Assembly (NCBI GenBank): GCA_945869675.1
Contig: CAMBPS010000008.1
Span: 1 to 63,754, forward strand
Origin: Prosthecobacter debontii
Lineage (GTDB): Bacteria > Verrucomicrobiota > Verrucomicrobiia > Verrucomicrobiales > Verrucomicrobiaceae
Reading direction: 5' to 3'
DNA length: 63,754 bases
Numbering within the stretch: the stretch's first letter is position 1; every line of letters begins with the position of its first letter. This document shows, one piece after another, positions 26,353 through 35,415 of the stretch. The position numbers were made by a program, and so were the translations under genes. The notes under the pieces were generated by a model. It saw only the letters and a list, made by a program, of their open reading frames with translations. It was not told the origin of the DNA and did not search any database.

Positions 26353-27249
26353 CTAGCTCCCATCAGACACCTGAAGGTTTTTTTTCGGAGCAGGCCTCTC
26401 TTTGAATGCGGTCCAAAGAACCGAACCACAGATCAGGGCACCACCACATAGCGTTCTCGTGCTTGGTAACTCCTGCAGCAGCAGCCAGGCAAAGATAACG
26501 CCATACACGGGTTCCATCCCATAGGCCACGCCAACCGTCTGAGCGCGCAGATGTCTAAGGCTGGCCACTGCTAGCCCCTGGGCAAGCCCGGTGAAGATTA
26601 CGCCAAGAATGACCAGTAAACCCAGATCACGACCGCTGATAGAGCTCTGCCAGCACAGTGCAAAAGGCAGCGCACACAGCGCCGCAAAAGCCTGCTGATA
26701 AAAAGCCACCGTTACAGTGGGGTATATTCGCACATACCATCGGCTCATCAGTGAAAGTAGCGCATAAGTGAACGCTGAAGCGCCCCCCCATAGGACCCCC
26801 TGTGTCAGATGATTACTTAGATCCCAGCTCGGCGTTACTAGGATCAGGCCTAGCACCACCAGCACCGCTGTGATCACATCCTTTCCCCGCAGCTTCTCCT
26901 GAAAAATCAATGGCTCAAGAAAGGTCACAAACAATGGAAAGGACGAGAAAGCCAGTAGCCCTATAGCCACTGTAGAAACGCGGATCGCCACAAAAAAGGA
27001 AAACCAATGCATCGCCAAAATGACACCCGAAAGAGCCAACATGATCAGGTCTTTCCAGCAGCGCACACGCAGCTCTGATTGGATCAAAAACGCCAATAGG
27101 GCCAGCGCCGCACTACCAAACAGCGTTCTTCCACAAGTGATCACCGCGGGACTTGTTTCGACAAATTTTGCAAACAGCCCAGCCCCACCCGCTAACAACA
27201 CGGATATATGCAGTTGAATCAGACTAAGCCGAGAGGAAGACATGGGCAT
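26353..27249 (-). CDS. DMT-superfamily EamA transporter
   Basis: A 298-residue protein with about ten membrane segments in the two-EamA-repeat layout (repeats roughly 10-140 and 155-285), typical of drug/metabolite transporters, most of which export amino acids or related metabolites. The first repeat holds AVITCGRTLFGSAALALLAFL, the second ALCALPFALCW and GLAQGLAVASLRHLRAQTVGVAYGMEPV. The substrate cannot be assigned. The gene stands alone between repeat copy B and the ClC channel. Confidence 0.88.
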   Translation of the reverse strand: MPMSSSRLSLIQLHISVLLAGGAGLFAKFVETSPAVITCGRTLFGSAALALLAFLIQSELRVRCWKDLIMLALSGVILAMHWFSFFVAIRVSTVAIGLLAFSSFPLFVTFLEPLIFQEKLRGKDVITAVLVVLGLILVTPSWDLSNHLTQGVLWGGASAFTYALLSLMSRWYVRIYPTVTVAFYQQAFAALCALPFALCWQSSISGRDLGLLVILGVIFTGLAQGLAVASLRHLRAQTVGVAYGMEPVYGVIFAWLLLQELPSTRTLCGGALICGSVLWTAFKERPAPKKNLQVSDGS

Positions 27250-27579
27250 TGCTAGCCATGCTGGCGCTTATCCACTAAATATCCAGTGGCTGCTGCGTGG
27301 TTGATGAACCCCTCCTTCTAGTTCGCGCCCGGCTTGTGCAAGCGGTTTAGGTTGTCGGTGAGCCATCTGCCGCGCACCGAACTAGCGAGCTTTGGTGAAA
27401 GTGTAGGACGAGATTGTGCTTGGCTAAAGCCCAGTGATGCGGCCGAGAAAGAACGACCTCAACTTACGGTTAAGAAGCTCCATGGGAGACACTTTCGCAT
27501 TCATGGGGTGTTGGGGTACAACCTCGCCAGACGAGTCTTATGGTGGCGTATGGGCATTCGTGAGTTAGGATAAAGCTTC
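27250..27579. other. 330-base gap between the DMT transporter and ClC channel
   Basis: A 79-codon frame (27334-27573) is open here but its composition (scattered Arg, Trp, Cys and His, no recognisable segment) and lack of a ribosome-binding site argue against a gene. The end of the gap provides the leader of the ClC gene. Nothing else is recognised. Confidence 0.4.
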
Positions 27580-28875
27580 ATGTTTCCCTCTCGCTCATTG
27601 ATTCGATCAGGTTTATCCAAGGTTTCAGGCTGGCTTACGCTGTCTGTTCCCGTGGGGCTCTTGGTTGGATCCGTGACCGCATGCTTTTTGTGGTCGTTGG
27701 ATGTGGTGATTAAGCTTTATTGGGCGCATCCAGGTCTGCTCTGGTTACTTCCCATGGGCGGAGTTGCCGTTGGGTTGCTTTATCACTGGGTGGGTAAGGG
27801 CTCTGATAAAGGTCATAATTTGCTTATCGATGAAATTCATCAGCCTGGTGGCGGCGTGCCTGCTCGGATGACTCCGCTGGTTTTGATTGGCACTTTGGTA
27901 ACGCATCTTTTAGGCGGCTCCTCAGGCCGAGAGGGCACCGCTGTGCAGATGGGAGGCAGTCTAGCTGGGTTGTTGGCAAGAGGGTTTCGCCTCGGGAGGG
28001 GGCGCCAGGGACTTATGCTGATGTGTGGCATTGCGGCAGGTTTTGGGGCGGTCTTTGGTACGCCTTTGGCTGGTGCTATTTTTGCCATGGAGGTGCTCGT
28101 GGTCGGGCACTTGCAGTATGCGGCTGTGATACCGCTTTTGTTAGCCAGTGCGGTGGGTGATTTTACCTGTATGGCATGGGGGACTCGTCATACCGATTAT
28201 GCTTTTGAGATGGAAGGAATCAGGGCTTTCAATGTTATCCTGCTTTTGAAGGCCGCGATTGCAGGTCTTGCATTTGGTTTGGCTGCGCGAATGTATGTGG
28301 AGCTGGCTCATCGGATTCAGCACCTCATTGGGCAAGCGATTGCTTATGCTCCATTGAGACCTGCATTGGGAGGACTAGTCGTGATAGCGATGGCCTATGC
28401 TTTGGGCACGCGCGACTACTTGGGTTTGGGTGTTGATCCCTCTCCCGGTGGTCAGGTTTCTATTGTGGACTCCTTTCATGTGGGGGGAGCGACGCCATGG
28501 AGTTGGCTGTGGAAAATACTTTTTACGGCAGTAACTGCTGGTGCTGGTTTTAAGGGTGGAGAAGTGACGCCCTTATTTTTCATTGGCGCCACTTTGGGCC
28601 ATTCTGTTGCCATTCTGTTCCATGAACCGGTGGCACTCTTCGCTGCGTTTGGTTTTATCGCCGTGTTTGCAGGGGCTGCGAATACTCCGCTGTGCTGCAC
28701 GGTGATGGGTATGGAGCTTTTTGGCGCACAGTTCGCACTCTATTTTGCGGTGGTCTGTTATGTGGCCCTTTATGCGAGCGGGAAGTCAAGCATCTATTTA
28801 TCCCAGCGTCTAGGCAGAACAGGGTGCACTCTAAGGGAGTTACGAGCGATGAAGCCTAAGTCGTCGTCATTATAG
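27580..28875 (+). CDS. ClC-family chloride channel/transporter
   Basis: A 431-residue membrane protein with about ten hydrophobic segments. It carries the ClC signatures in modified form: GGGVPARM in place of GSGIPE, GSSGREGTAVQMGG for the GREGP filter region, and FKGGEVTPLFFIGATLG for the GxFxP region. The central glutamate of GREG is kept, which in exchangers gates chloride/proton coupling. The shorter form without CBS domains resembles bacterial ClCs of the less studied YfeO-like branch. Its stop overlaps the convergent Gfo/Idh gene by six bases. Confidence 0.9.
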   Translation: MFPSRSLIRSGLSKVSGWLTLSVPVGLLVGSVTACFLWSLDVVIKLYWAHPGLLWLLPMGGVAVGLLYHWVGKGSDKGHNLLIDEIHQPGGGVPARMTPLVLIGTLVTHLLGGSSGREGTAVQMGGSLAGLLARGFRLGRGRQGLMLMCGIAAGFGAVFGTPLAGAIFAMEVLVVGHLQYAAVIPLLLASAVGDFTCMAWGTRHTDYAFEMEGIRAFNVILLLKAAIAGLAFGLAARMYVELAHRIQHLIGQAIAYAPLRPALGGLVVIAMAYALGTRDYLGLGVDPSPGGQVSIVDSFHVGGATPWSWLWKILFTAVTAGAGFKGGEVTPLFFIGATLGHSVAILFHEPVALFAAFGFIAVFAGAANTPLCCTVMGMELFGAQFALYFAVVCYVALYASGKSSIYLSQRLGRTGCTLRELRAMKPKSSSL

Positions 28876-30159
28876 CGCCTTGTCGTAGATCTTCTCAAAG
28901 ACGGCCGTTGGTCCCTCATCGATTCGATTGGCATCGATGATGGTAATGCCGTCTGGACCAAAACGAGCCGTGACAGTGGCTCCCTTGCCCTGACTCATGT
29001 ATTTGAAATTAAGATCGCGCACTCTTGCGGCGGCATCGACGAGCGCGCAGGTAATCCGTGCATCCTCAGCTGTGGGGTAAAGATGGGCGACGGCTTCCAG
29101 CGTGGCTTGGGCAAACTTGATCTGACAAATGGCGACAAGTCCGACAGTGAGACTATCGACTCCGTAACCAATGTAGCCTTTACTTCCGTCGGGCCGGGTG
29201 ACTTCGCGCGTAAAGTGGTTGTTACTTGTGCGTGAGCCGCCGCCTTGGTTCCACCAGCGAAAGCCACGATACTGCTGATCACTCTCCACTTTACCATCAG
29301 CACCGACGATTTCGTGGCCTTGATTCACAGGGCCTTCGAAGTCGGCCGGCGTAACCCAGTTGTTGTGAAAGTTGATGCTCATGCCGTTTTCAAAATCGAC
29401 GCGTACCTGCACAGCGTCATATGCATTGATGCCATCGCGAATAAGGCGCTTCTTTTGACCGACAGCCGTGAGTGAGACAGGTTTACTGCGATAGTAGCTC
29501 CAGATTAAATCTGTCCAATGCGGGCCGACGTAACTAAAAGGATCACTCGATTCGACCCATTTAAAGGTACTGGTGCTTACTTCAAGAGGCTCTTCTAAAT
29601 ACGCAGTGCCATAGAGTGGCGCGCCGATGCGATTCTGGATGTCATCTCGGATGCGTAGATGATCAGGGTCATAACGCTTATGCATGTCCACAGCGACCAC
29701 GCAGTTTTTAGAGCGGGCGAGCTGGATGATTTCATCGGCCTCTTGGATGGTCAAACACATGGGCTTTTCAGTCAGCACATGCACGCCTTTGGCTAAGGCA
29801 GCTAGGATAGGCTGTGTGTGGAGGTGGTCTGGTGTTGCCACGGCCATGACATCTAGGTCCGGGAAATCGCGGAGTATATCGATCCAAGGGGCTTCTCCGA
29901 AATAGGCAAGTGGCGCATGTCCTGTAAGCTCCTCGAAAGCTAGGGCAGCTTTTTGAGCAGATTTTTCAGAGCGTGTGGCTACAGCAACGAGGTCAAACTG
30001 AACAGCTGCCAATTCACGTGAATACTCATCTAAACCAACGCGTGCTAATTGACCTGCGATGCCAAAGCGCTGCAGGTCTGCATAGGCTCGTGCGTGTACG
30101 TCTCCTCCAAACATTCCAGCTCCGACGAGGGCGATTTTGATACAGCGTGATTCTTCCAT
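28870..30159 (-). CDS. Gfo/Idh/MocA family oxidoreductase
   Basis: A 429-residue NAD(P)-binding protein. The N-terminal Rossmann fold begins IALVGAGMFGGDVHARAY; the EKP motif is in VLTEKPMCL near residue 132 with the downstream H/D residues of the catalytic region. The C-terminal alpha/beta domain holds FHNNWVTPADFEGP near residue 275. Family members oxidise or reduce sugars and cyclitols. Verrucomicrobia and Planctomycetes hold dozens of these; the substrate is unknown. It is not in an operon. Confidence 0.9.
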   Translation of the reverse strand: MEESRCIKIALVGAGMFGGDVHARAYADLQRFGIAGQLARVGLDEYSRELAAVQFDLVAVATRSEKSAQKAALAFEELTGHAPLAYFGEAPWIDILRDFPDLDVMAVATPDHLHTQPILAALAKGVHVLTEKPMCLTIQEADEIIQLARSKNCVVAVDMHKRYDPDHLRIRDDIQNRIGAPLYGTAYLEEPLEVSTSTFKWVESSDPFSYVGPHWTDLIWSYYRSKPVSLTAVGQKKRLIRDGINAYDAVQVRVDFENGMSINFHNNWVTPADFEGPVNQGHEIVGADGKVESDQQYRGFRWWNQGGGSRTSNNHFTREVTRPDGSKGYIGYGVDSLTVGLVAICQIKFAQATLEAVAHLYPTAEDARITCALVDAAARVRDLNFKYMSQGKGATVTARFGPDGITIIDANRIDEGPTAVFEKIYDKAL

Positions 30160-30666
30160 GGATGAAGATCAGTCAAAGCTTGCCGGGGCGTGGAAGCAAG
30201 GCCTCAGGTAGGTATCTGAGTGATCAACTTTGGTTTCAGAATGACCTCTTAAGAAAAAGAACAGGAAGCTTGATTTTCTTCAGGCTGTTCAAAAGAACTT
30301 ACATCTGAGTCTCATTTTCTCATGAATAATAGAAAAAACAGAATTCTATGGTTGATGTGAGTTTCGATTCTATGTATTAAAGTAATCTTAATTATCTGTG
30401 GTTTGGAACCTTTTCTGCTACCAAGTTATCTATAATTAGTGCCACTCTCACGAAAAGCCATGTTTTATACCAGTGCCCAATCGCCTACTCAGGTGCCTCG
30501 CCTCTCGGATTTGGGCGCTGCGTTTGCGGGGTCATGGAAAGCTGTTCTGGAGGCATTCCAAGTAGGAGTTTGGCCTTGGTTTGGAGCGTCTGATGCGATG
30601 GATGATTTAATGCCTTGGGGACGTGGGTCTCTCACTAAAAGACCTTCTAAAAATGAGAGCACCGGT
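30160..30666. other. Leader region of the dcw cluster
   Basis: AT-rich sequence, with TATAATT at 30430-30436, that should hold the promoter of the cell-wall cluster. No mraZ gene or mraZ-box-like repeat was seen. The frame of rsmH is open back to 30439, so either the enzyme has a 76-residue extension or translation starts at 30667. Confidence 0.45.
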
Positions 30667-31626
30667 ATGGAACCACCCGAAGAACCCCCGCAAACACGCA
30701 GCCTTCCTTTTTATCATTTGCCGGTGCTCATGCAGGAGGTTCTGGACATGCTCCAACCGGCTCCCGGCAAACTGATCTTTGATGGCACCCTCGGCGGTGG
30801 TGGTCATACGGAAGCCATTTTGCACGCAGGTGCCAGAGTGGTGGCGATGGATCAGGATGACGATGCTTTACGTTATGCTGGAGAGCGTATGAAGCCTTAT
30901 GCGGATCGCTTTTGCGCTTTGAAAGGAAACTTTCGCGATTTTCCTGCAGTGCTGGGAGAAGCCGGTGTGACAGGCTTAGACGGTATGTTGATCGACATCG
31001 GTGTGAGCAGTCATCACCTCGATGACGCCGAGCGCGGTTTCTCCTTTGCTAAAGATGGTCCTTTGGATATGCGCATGAATACGAGTGCACCTTTGACCGC
31101 TGCAGATGTGGTGAATACCTACCCGCAGGAGGAGTTGGAGCGCATCTTCTTTGAATATGGTGAAGAACCTCAGGCACGCCGCATCGCTCGTGCCATTGTC
31201 AATGACCGTATTCAGTTGCAGTTCACCCGGACATTGCAGCTCGCCGAGATGATTTCTCGTGTCTGCCCAAAATATAGCAAAAAGCATCCAGCTACCTTAG
31301 TGTTTCAGGCTCTGCGTTGCGAGGTCAATCAAGAGTATCAAGCTTTACGTGAGTTTTTGGCAGCAGCACCGCGATGGCTGAAACCAGGCGGTCGTCTTGT
31401 GGTGATTAGCTTTCATTCCATCGAAGACCGCATCGTTAAACAGGTCTTCCAACACCAAAGTGCTCCTTTTGTTGATCGCCCCGAGTGGCCGGAAGCCAAG
31501 AGAAATCCTGATTGCACCTTGCGTGTGTTAACCAAGAAACCACTCGAAGCGACCGAGAATGAGCTTGCGCTCAATCCACGAGCTCGGAGTGCGCGTCTGC
31601 GTGCAGCCGAACGTCTGAATTCATGA
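30667..31626 (+). CDS. rsmH: 16S rRNA (cytosine1402-N4)-methyltransferase RsmH
   Basis: Methylates N4 of C1402 in 16S rRNA. From the ATG at 30667 (319 residues, the normal family size) the start MEPPEEPPQTRSLPFYHLPVL leads into the family core YHLPVLMQEVLDML, the SAM-binding FDGTLGGGGHTEA, AMDQDDDAL, LIDIGVSSHHLD and the C-terminal VISFHSIEDRIVKQ. The open frame extends to 30439 with an unrelated Ser/Trp-rich stretch; I prefer the shorter form but the extension is not excluded. First gene of the dcw cluster, overlapping ftsL by four bases. Confidence 0.93.
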   Translation: MEPPEEPPQTRSLPFYHLPVLMQEVLDMLQPAPGKLIFDGTLGGGGHTEAILHAGARVVAMDQDDDALRYAGERMKPYADRFCALKGNFRDFPAVLGEAGVTGLDGMLIDIGVSSHHLDDAERGFSFAKDGPLDMRMNTSAPLTAADVVNTYPQEELERIFFEYGEEPQARRIARAIVNDRIQLQFTRTLQLAEMISRVCPKYSKKHPATLVFQALRCEVNQEYQALREFLAAAPRWLKPGGRLVVISFHSIEDRIVKQVFQHQSAPFVDRPEWPEAKRNPDCTLRVLTKKPLEATENELALNPRARSARLRAAERLNS

Positions 31627-31979
31627 AACGCAATCAATACCGTAACGCAATTGGGCTGCCGGTTCTCACCGCAGTTTTTATTGTTTGTAGCGCTGTCTTA
31701 CTGGTGGCTCTGAGCGTGGTCGTGAATAAGAATCGCATCACCGCCATGGCTGAACAGCAGCGTCAGGTCGAGCAGGAGATGAAGTTATTAAACTTTGAGA
31801 TTGTCAGCCTGGATCGAAAGATCGACCAACTTCTGGATGGTGCGCGAGTGCAGCCGCTCTTGGAGTCTAAAGGCACGTGGCTTCAAAAGATCAATCCAGA
31901 TGCGCAAGTGATCATTCATTTGAAGTCCATTCGTGCGGCTAAAACCGTTGCTCAACTGGAGGGATCTGCATTGCCATGA
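31623..31979 (+). CDS. ftsL: FtsL-like divisome protein
   Basis: A 118-residue bitopic membrane protein: a short basic N-terminus, one hydrophobic segment (about 12-33) and a coiled-coil-like helix (about 38-75, AEQQRQVEQEMKLLNFEIVSLDRKIDQL split by residues), then a short domain. FtsL is poorly conserved, so the call rests on the size, topology and position between rsmH and ftsI, where ftsL always sits. It would recruit and activate FtsWI in septal synthesis. ATGA overlaps join it to both neighbours. Confidence 0.75.
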   Translation: MKRNQYRNAIGLPVLTAVFIVCSAVLLVALSVVVNKNRITAMAEQQRQVEQEMKLLNFEIVSLDRKIDQLLDGARVQPLLESKGTWLQKINPDAQVIIHLKSIRAAKTVAQLEGSALP

Positions 31980-33865
31980 TGCCGACACCTAAGCAAGCCC
32001 AGATCCGTCGTGATCGTCCCGTCTGCCATCGCATGATGGTAGTGACATGCTTGCTAATGCTCGGGTTTTCAATTGTGGCTTGGCGCTTGTATGACCTGCA
32101 TTTAAAAAGCGGACCAAAGTTCGCAGAGAAAGCGTCTGAGAAGTTCCGTGAAGAGCGAATTCTGCCTGCCCAGCGTGGATCGATCAAGGATCATGGTGGT
32201 CGCTATCTAGCCTATGATGAAGAGATCTTTGATCTCAGCACGAATCGTGTTCATCTCAATGAACTACCAACTATTAAGCCCTGTTTGGCCCGTGTTCGAG
32301 GAATGAAGCTTCGTGATATGACCCGAGTCATGACCGATGCTGAGATTCGCAATGCCTATCACGCTCATGTTGCTCAGGCTTTGAGTGTTAAGCTTGGCCG
32401 CCCTTTGGATGAGGCGCTGGCTGCGGTGAAATCGAATGAGCAGGTGCTGGTGCTTGCTGATAAAATGAATGAAGAGCAGGCCAAGGACTGGCGCGACTAT
32501 TTGACGAAACAAAACATCAAAGGAGTCTATGTGAAGTCTTCTGTTCGTCGCCATTATCCGACTGAGAATCGTCTGGCCTTAATCGTCGGCGGAGTTGAAA
32601 ATGGCAAAGGCGGCGTGCGTGGTGTCGAGATGACGTATGAGCAAACGCTTGGCGGTATTGCAGGTAGCGTCATTGTTGAGCATGATAAGTATGGGCGTGA
32701 GATGCCGATGTATCGTGGAGAGATTAAAGAGCCGATTCATGGTCGTGATATCCAGCTTACTATTGATATGCCTCTGCAAGATGCAGTGGACCAGATCGTG
32801 GAAAAAGCAGATGTCCTTTGGAAACCAAGTAAAATCATGGTGGTTGTCACGGAGGTGGCTACAGGATCGGTGTTGGCCATGAGCTTCCGTCCAAGTCATG
32901 ACCGCAACAATTTAGCCGAAACCAATTGGAAAAATTTGGCTATCTATGAGCCGTATGAACCTGGATCGACCTTCAAAGTTGTTGCCTTCACCGCAGCTTT
33001 GGATCAAGATAAAATAAGTCCTCAGTCGATGATTGATTGCGAATTGGGGCAATACACAGACCCTCTTCTAAAGGCCAAATTGACGGATATAAAGGCATTG
33101 GGAATGGCGCCTGCTCATGATATTTTGCGTTATTCCAGCAACATCGGCACCTACAAGATTTTTAAACGTGTCGGCCAAGATGGTTTTGTAGATTACGTCA
33201 AACGTTTTGGATTCGGACGCCGCACCGACATTGCCCTCAATGGAGAAAGCCGTGGCTACATCAATGAGAAGGAATGGTCTAACACGACTTTTTCCAGATT
33301 TCCGATTGGTTACGAGGTGAATGTCACTCCGATTCAAATGGCGATGGCCTATGGCGCCTTGGCCAATGGCGGCATTCTTATGCGTCCACGTTTGGTCGAT
33401 CGTATTGTCAGTGAAGGTGGTCGTAAGATCGAGATTGCTCCACCAGAGGTGGTTGGCCAAGTATGTTCAGGTAAGACGGCTGAGACCATGCGTAATCTAT
33501 TGAAGGAAGTCGTTGCTGAAGGCACGGGAAGCCGTGCTCAGCTTGAGGGCATTGAAGTCGCTGGGAAAACCGGCACCTCTCGGCGCTATGACTCTGAATA
33601 TGTTTATCGCGATGATAAAGGGAAAAAACACAAAGGTGGTTATCCTCCGAATCAGTGGATCACTTCATTCGCCGGATTTGCGCCTGCTAATGATCCGAAA
33701 ATTGCTTGTGTTGTTGTTTTGGATTATCCGAAAGCTGCAGATCCACAGGCTATTGGTGGCGGTAAAGTGGCCGCTCCAATCTTCGGCGAAATCGTCGCTG
33801 AAACTCTCAAACAACTTTCTGTTCGTCCCCAGCGTCCGCTGGCTCTCCAAGGAACCCAACCATGA
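31976..33865 (+). CDS. ftsI: Septal peptidoglycan transpeptidase FtsI/PBP3
   Basis: A 629-residue class B penicillin-binding protein. After one N-terminal membrane helix (about 18-42) and the dimerisation domain containing RGSIKDHGGRYLAYD, the transpeptidase domain shows STFK near residue 330 (EPGSTFK), SSN near 386 and KTGTS near 530, the three acyl-serine motifs in order and spacing. It cross-links septal peptidoglycan together with FtsW. Position between ftsL and murE supports ftsI rather than a spoVD-like paralog; no PASTA domain is present. Confidence 0.96.
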   Translation: MMPTPKQAQIRRDRPVCHRMMVVTCLLMLGFSIVAWRLYDLHLKSGPKFAEKASEKFREERILPAQRGSIKDHGGRYLAYDEEIFDLSTNRVHLNELPTIKPCLARVRGMKLRDMTRVMTDAEIRNAYHAHVAQALSVKLGRPLDEALAAVKSNEQVLVLADKMNEEQAKDWRDYLTKQNIKGVYVKSSVRRHYPTENRLALIVGGVENGKGGVRGVEMTYEQTLGGIAGSVIVEHDKYGREMPMYRGEIKEPIHGRDIQLTIDMPLQDAVDQIVEKADVLWKPSKIMVVVTEVATGSVLAMSFRPSHDRNNLAETNWKNLAIYEPYEPGSTFKVVAFTAALDQDKISPQSMIDCELGQYTDPLLKAKLTDIKALGMAPAHDILRYSSNIGTYKIFKRVGQDGFVDYVKRFGFGRRTDIALNGESRGYINEKEWSNTTFSRFPIGYEVNVTPIQMAMAYGALANGGILMRPRLVDRIVSEGGRKIEIAPPEVVGQVCSGKTAETMRNLLKEVVAEGTGSRAQLEGIEVAGKTGTSRRYDSEYVYRDDKGKKHKGGYPPNQWITSFAGFAPANDPKIACVVVLDYPKAADPQAIGGGKVAAPIFGEIVAETLKQLSVRPQRPLALQGTQP

Positions 33866-35415
33866 CTCTGCGTGAACTCATCTCCCATCTCGACAAGCCC
33901 GTGGTAAGCGGCAGCTTGGACACCACTATCAAGAGTCTGACATACGACTCACGAAAGGCGACCAAGGGCACAGCCTTTGTCGCTCTTCGTGGCAGTAAAT
34001 CGGATGGTCACGATTTTATTCTGGCTGCCATTGAAGCTGGTGCCTCGGCGATCATTGCAGAGCAGGCGCCGCCAGATGATGTGTCGGTGCCTTGGGTGCA
34101 TGTGAAATTTACTCGCGTAGCCCTGGCTCAGGCGGCGGCCGTCCTTGAAGGCAATCCTGCCTCAACCTTGGCTATTGCAGGTGTGACTGGCACGAATGGT
34201 AAAACAACAACTGTTTACCTGATTCATCATTTGCTCAATCAGGGGCAAAAACGTGCCGGATTGCTGGGCACTGTGACCTATGATTTGGGTGGTGGAAAAC
34301 AGGTGCCAGCCACGCATACGACACCTGAATCGCTAGAGATTCAGAGTTTGCTAAGCCAAATGCGCGACAATGGCTGCCGGGCCTGCGCTATGGAGGTAAG
34401 TTCTCATGCCTTGGATCAAGAGCGTGTTCATGGATTGCCTTTTTCAGCAGCTGTTTTTACTAACTTGACTCAGGATCATCTTGATTATCACCAGTCGATG
34501 GAAGAGTACTTTGCAGTGAAATCACGTCTCTTCGAAATGATCGCAGTTCAACCCAGAGGCCAGATGATCATCAATAGTGATGATGCGTGGGGGCGGAAAC
34601 TTATTCAGCGTTTTGAAGATACTGGTCGCGTGACCAAATTTGGTTATGGCGTTCACGCTGATTTCCGTGCGGTCAATGTTCGCTATGATTTTACAGGTAC
34701 AAGTTTTGAGCTGGAAGTGAATGGCCGCGCCTTCCTTGTGCGGTCGCCTCTGATTGGTGATTTCAATGTTTACAATGCCCTTGGTGCCTTGGCTGCAGCC
34801 CATGCACTCGGCCTGAATTTGCGTGAAAGTGTGACAAACCTCAAGAACGCTCCGCAAGTCCCCGGCCGCCTTGAGCGCGTGACAGAAAATGCGACTCGAT
34901 TCCAAGTCTTTGTTGATTATGCGCATACGCCAGATGCTCTGGAAAATGTGCTGCGAACGCTGAAAGCTTTGCGTCCTAGTCGCATCATCACAGTCTTTGG
35001 TTGTGGCGGCGATCGTGACCGTGCCAAGCGGCCTATTATGGCTGCTGCCGCTGAGGCTGGCAGTGACATTTGTATTGTGACCAGTGACAATCCTCGCAGT
35101 GAGTCACCTGAGTCCATTATTGCTGATGCAGCTAAAGGCTTCACACGTCCAAAGAATCATGCATCGATTGTGGATCGCCGCGAGGCTATTCGCGGGGCCC
35201 TTGAAAATGCAAAGCAGGGAGACATTGTCCTGATTGCTGGTAAGGGTCATGAAGATTATCAGGAAATTCAAGGTAAGAAGCATCCTTTCGACGATCGGCG
35301 TGTGGTCAGGCAACTCATGACGGAAATGTATAGTTCGCGGGATGCTGTCCGTGCTGAGCGAGAGGCTGAACGTGAATTCCGTAAAGCTGAGGGAAGGCGG
35401 CCTTATGATTCATGA
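33862..35415 (+). CDS. murE: UDP-MurNAc-tripeptide synthetase MurE (meso-DAP type)
   Basis: A 517-residue Mur ligase. ATP-binding GTNGKTTT is near residue 112, the carbamylated-Lys region precedes the HLDYH segment, and the DNPRSESP motif near 408 marks the meso-diaminopimelate-specific MurE subgroup (DNP-R), as opposed to Lys-specific enzymes with DDNPA/D. It adds the third residue of the stem peptide. The C-terminus carries a charged extension (EREAEREFRKAEGRR). Overlaps ftsI and murF by four bases. Confidence 0.96.
   Translation: MTLRELISHLDKPVVSGSLDTTIKSLTYDSRKATKGTAFVALRGSKSDGHDFILAAIEAGASAIIAEQAPPDDVSVPWVHVKFTRVALAQAAAVLEGNPASTLAIAGVTGTNGKTTTVYLIHHLLNQGQKRAGLLGTVTYDLGGGKQVPATHTTPESLEIQSLLSQMRDNGCRACAMEVSSHALDQERVHGLPFSAAVFTNLTQDHLDYHQSMEEYFAVKSRLFEMIAVQPRGQMIINSDDAWGRKLIQRFEDTGRVTKFGYGVHADFRAVNVRYDFTGTSFELEVNGRAFLVRSPLIGDFNVYNALGALAAAHALGLNLRESVTNLKNAPQVPGRLERVTENATRFQVFVDYAHTPDALENVLRTLKALRPSRIITVFGCGGDRDRAKRPIMAAAAEAGSDICIVTSDNPRSESPESIIADAAKGFTRPKNHASIVDRREAIRGALENAKQGDIVLIAGKGHEDYQEIQGKKHPFDDRRVVRQLMTEMYSSRDAVRAEREAEREFRKAEGRRPYDS

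Noticed and set aside
27334-27573. 79-codon frame upstream of the ClC gene
   Set aside because: No ribosome-binding site, odd composition and no recognisable segment; treated as non-coding.
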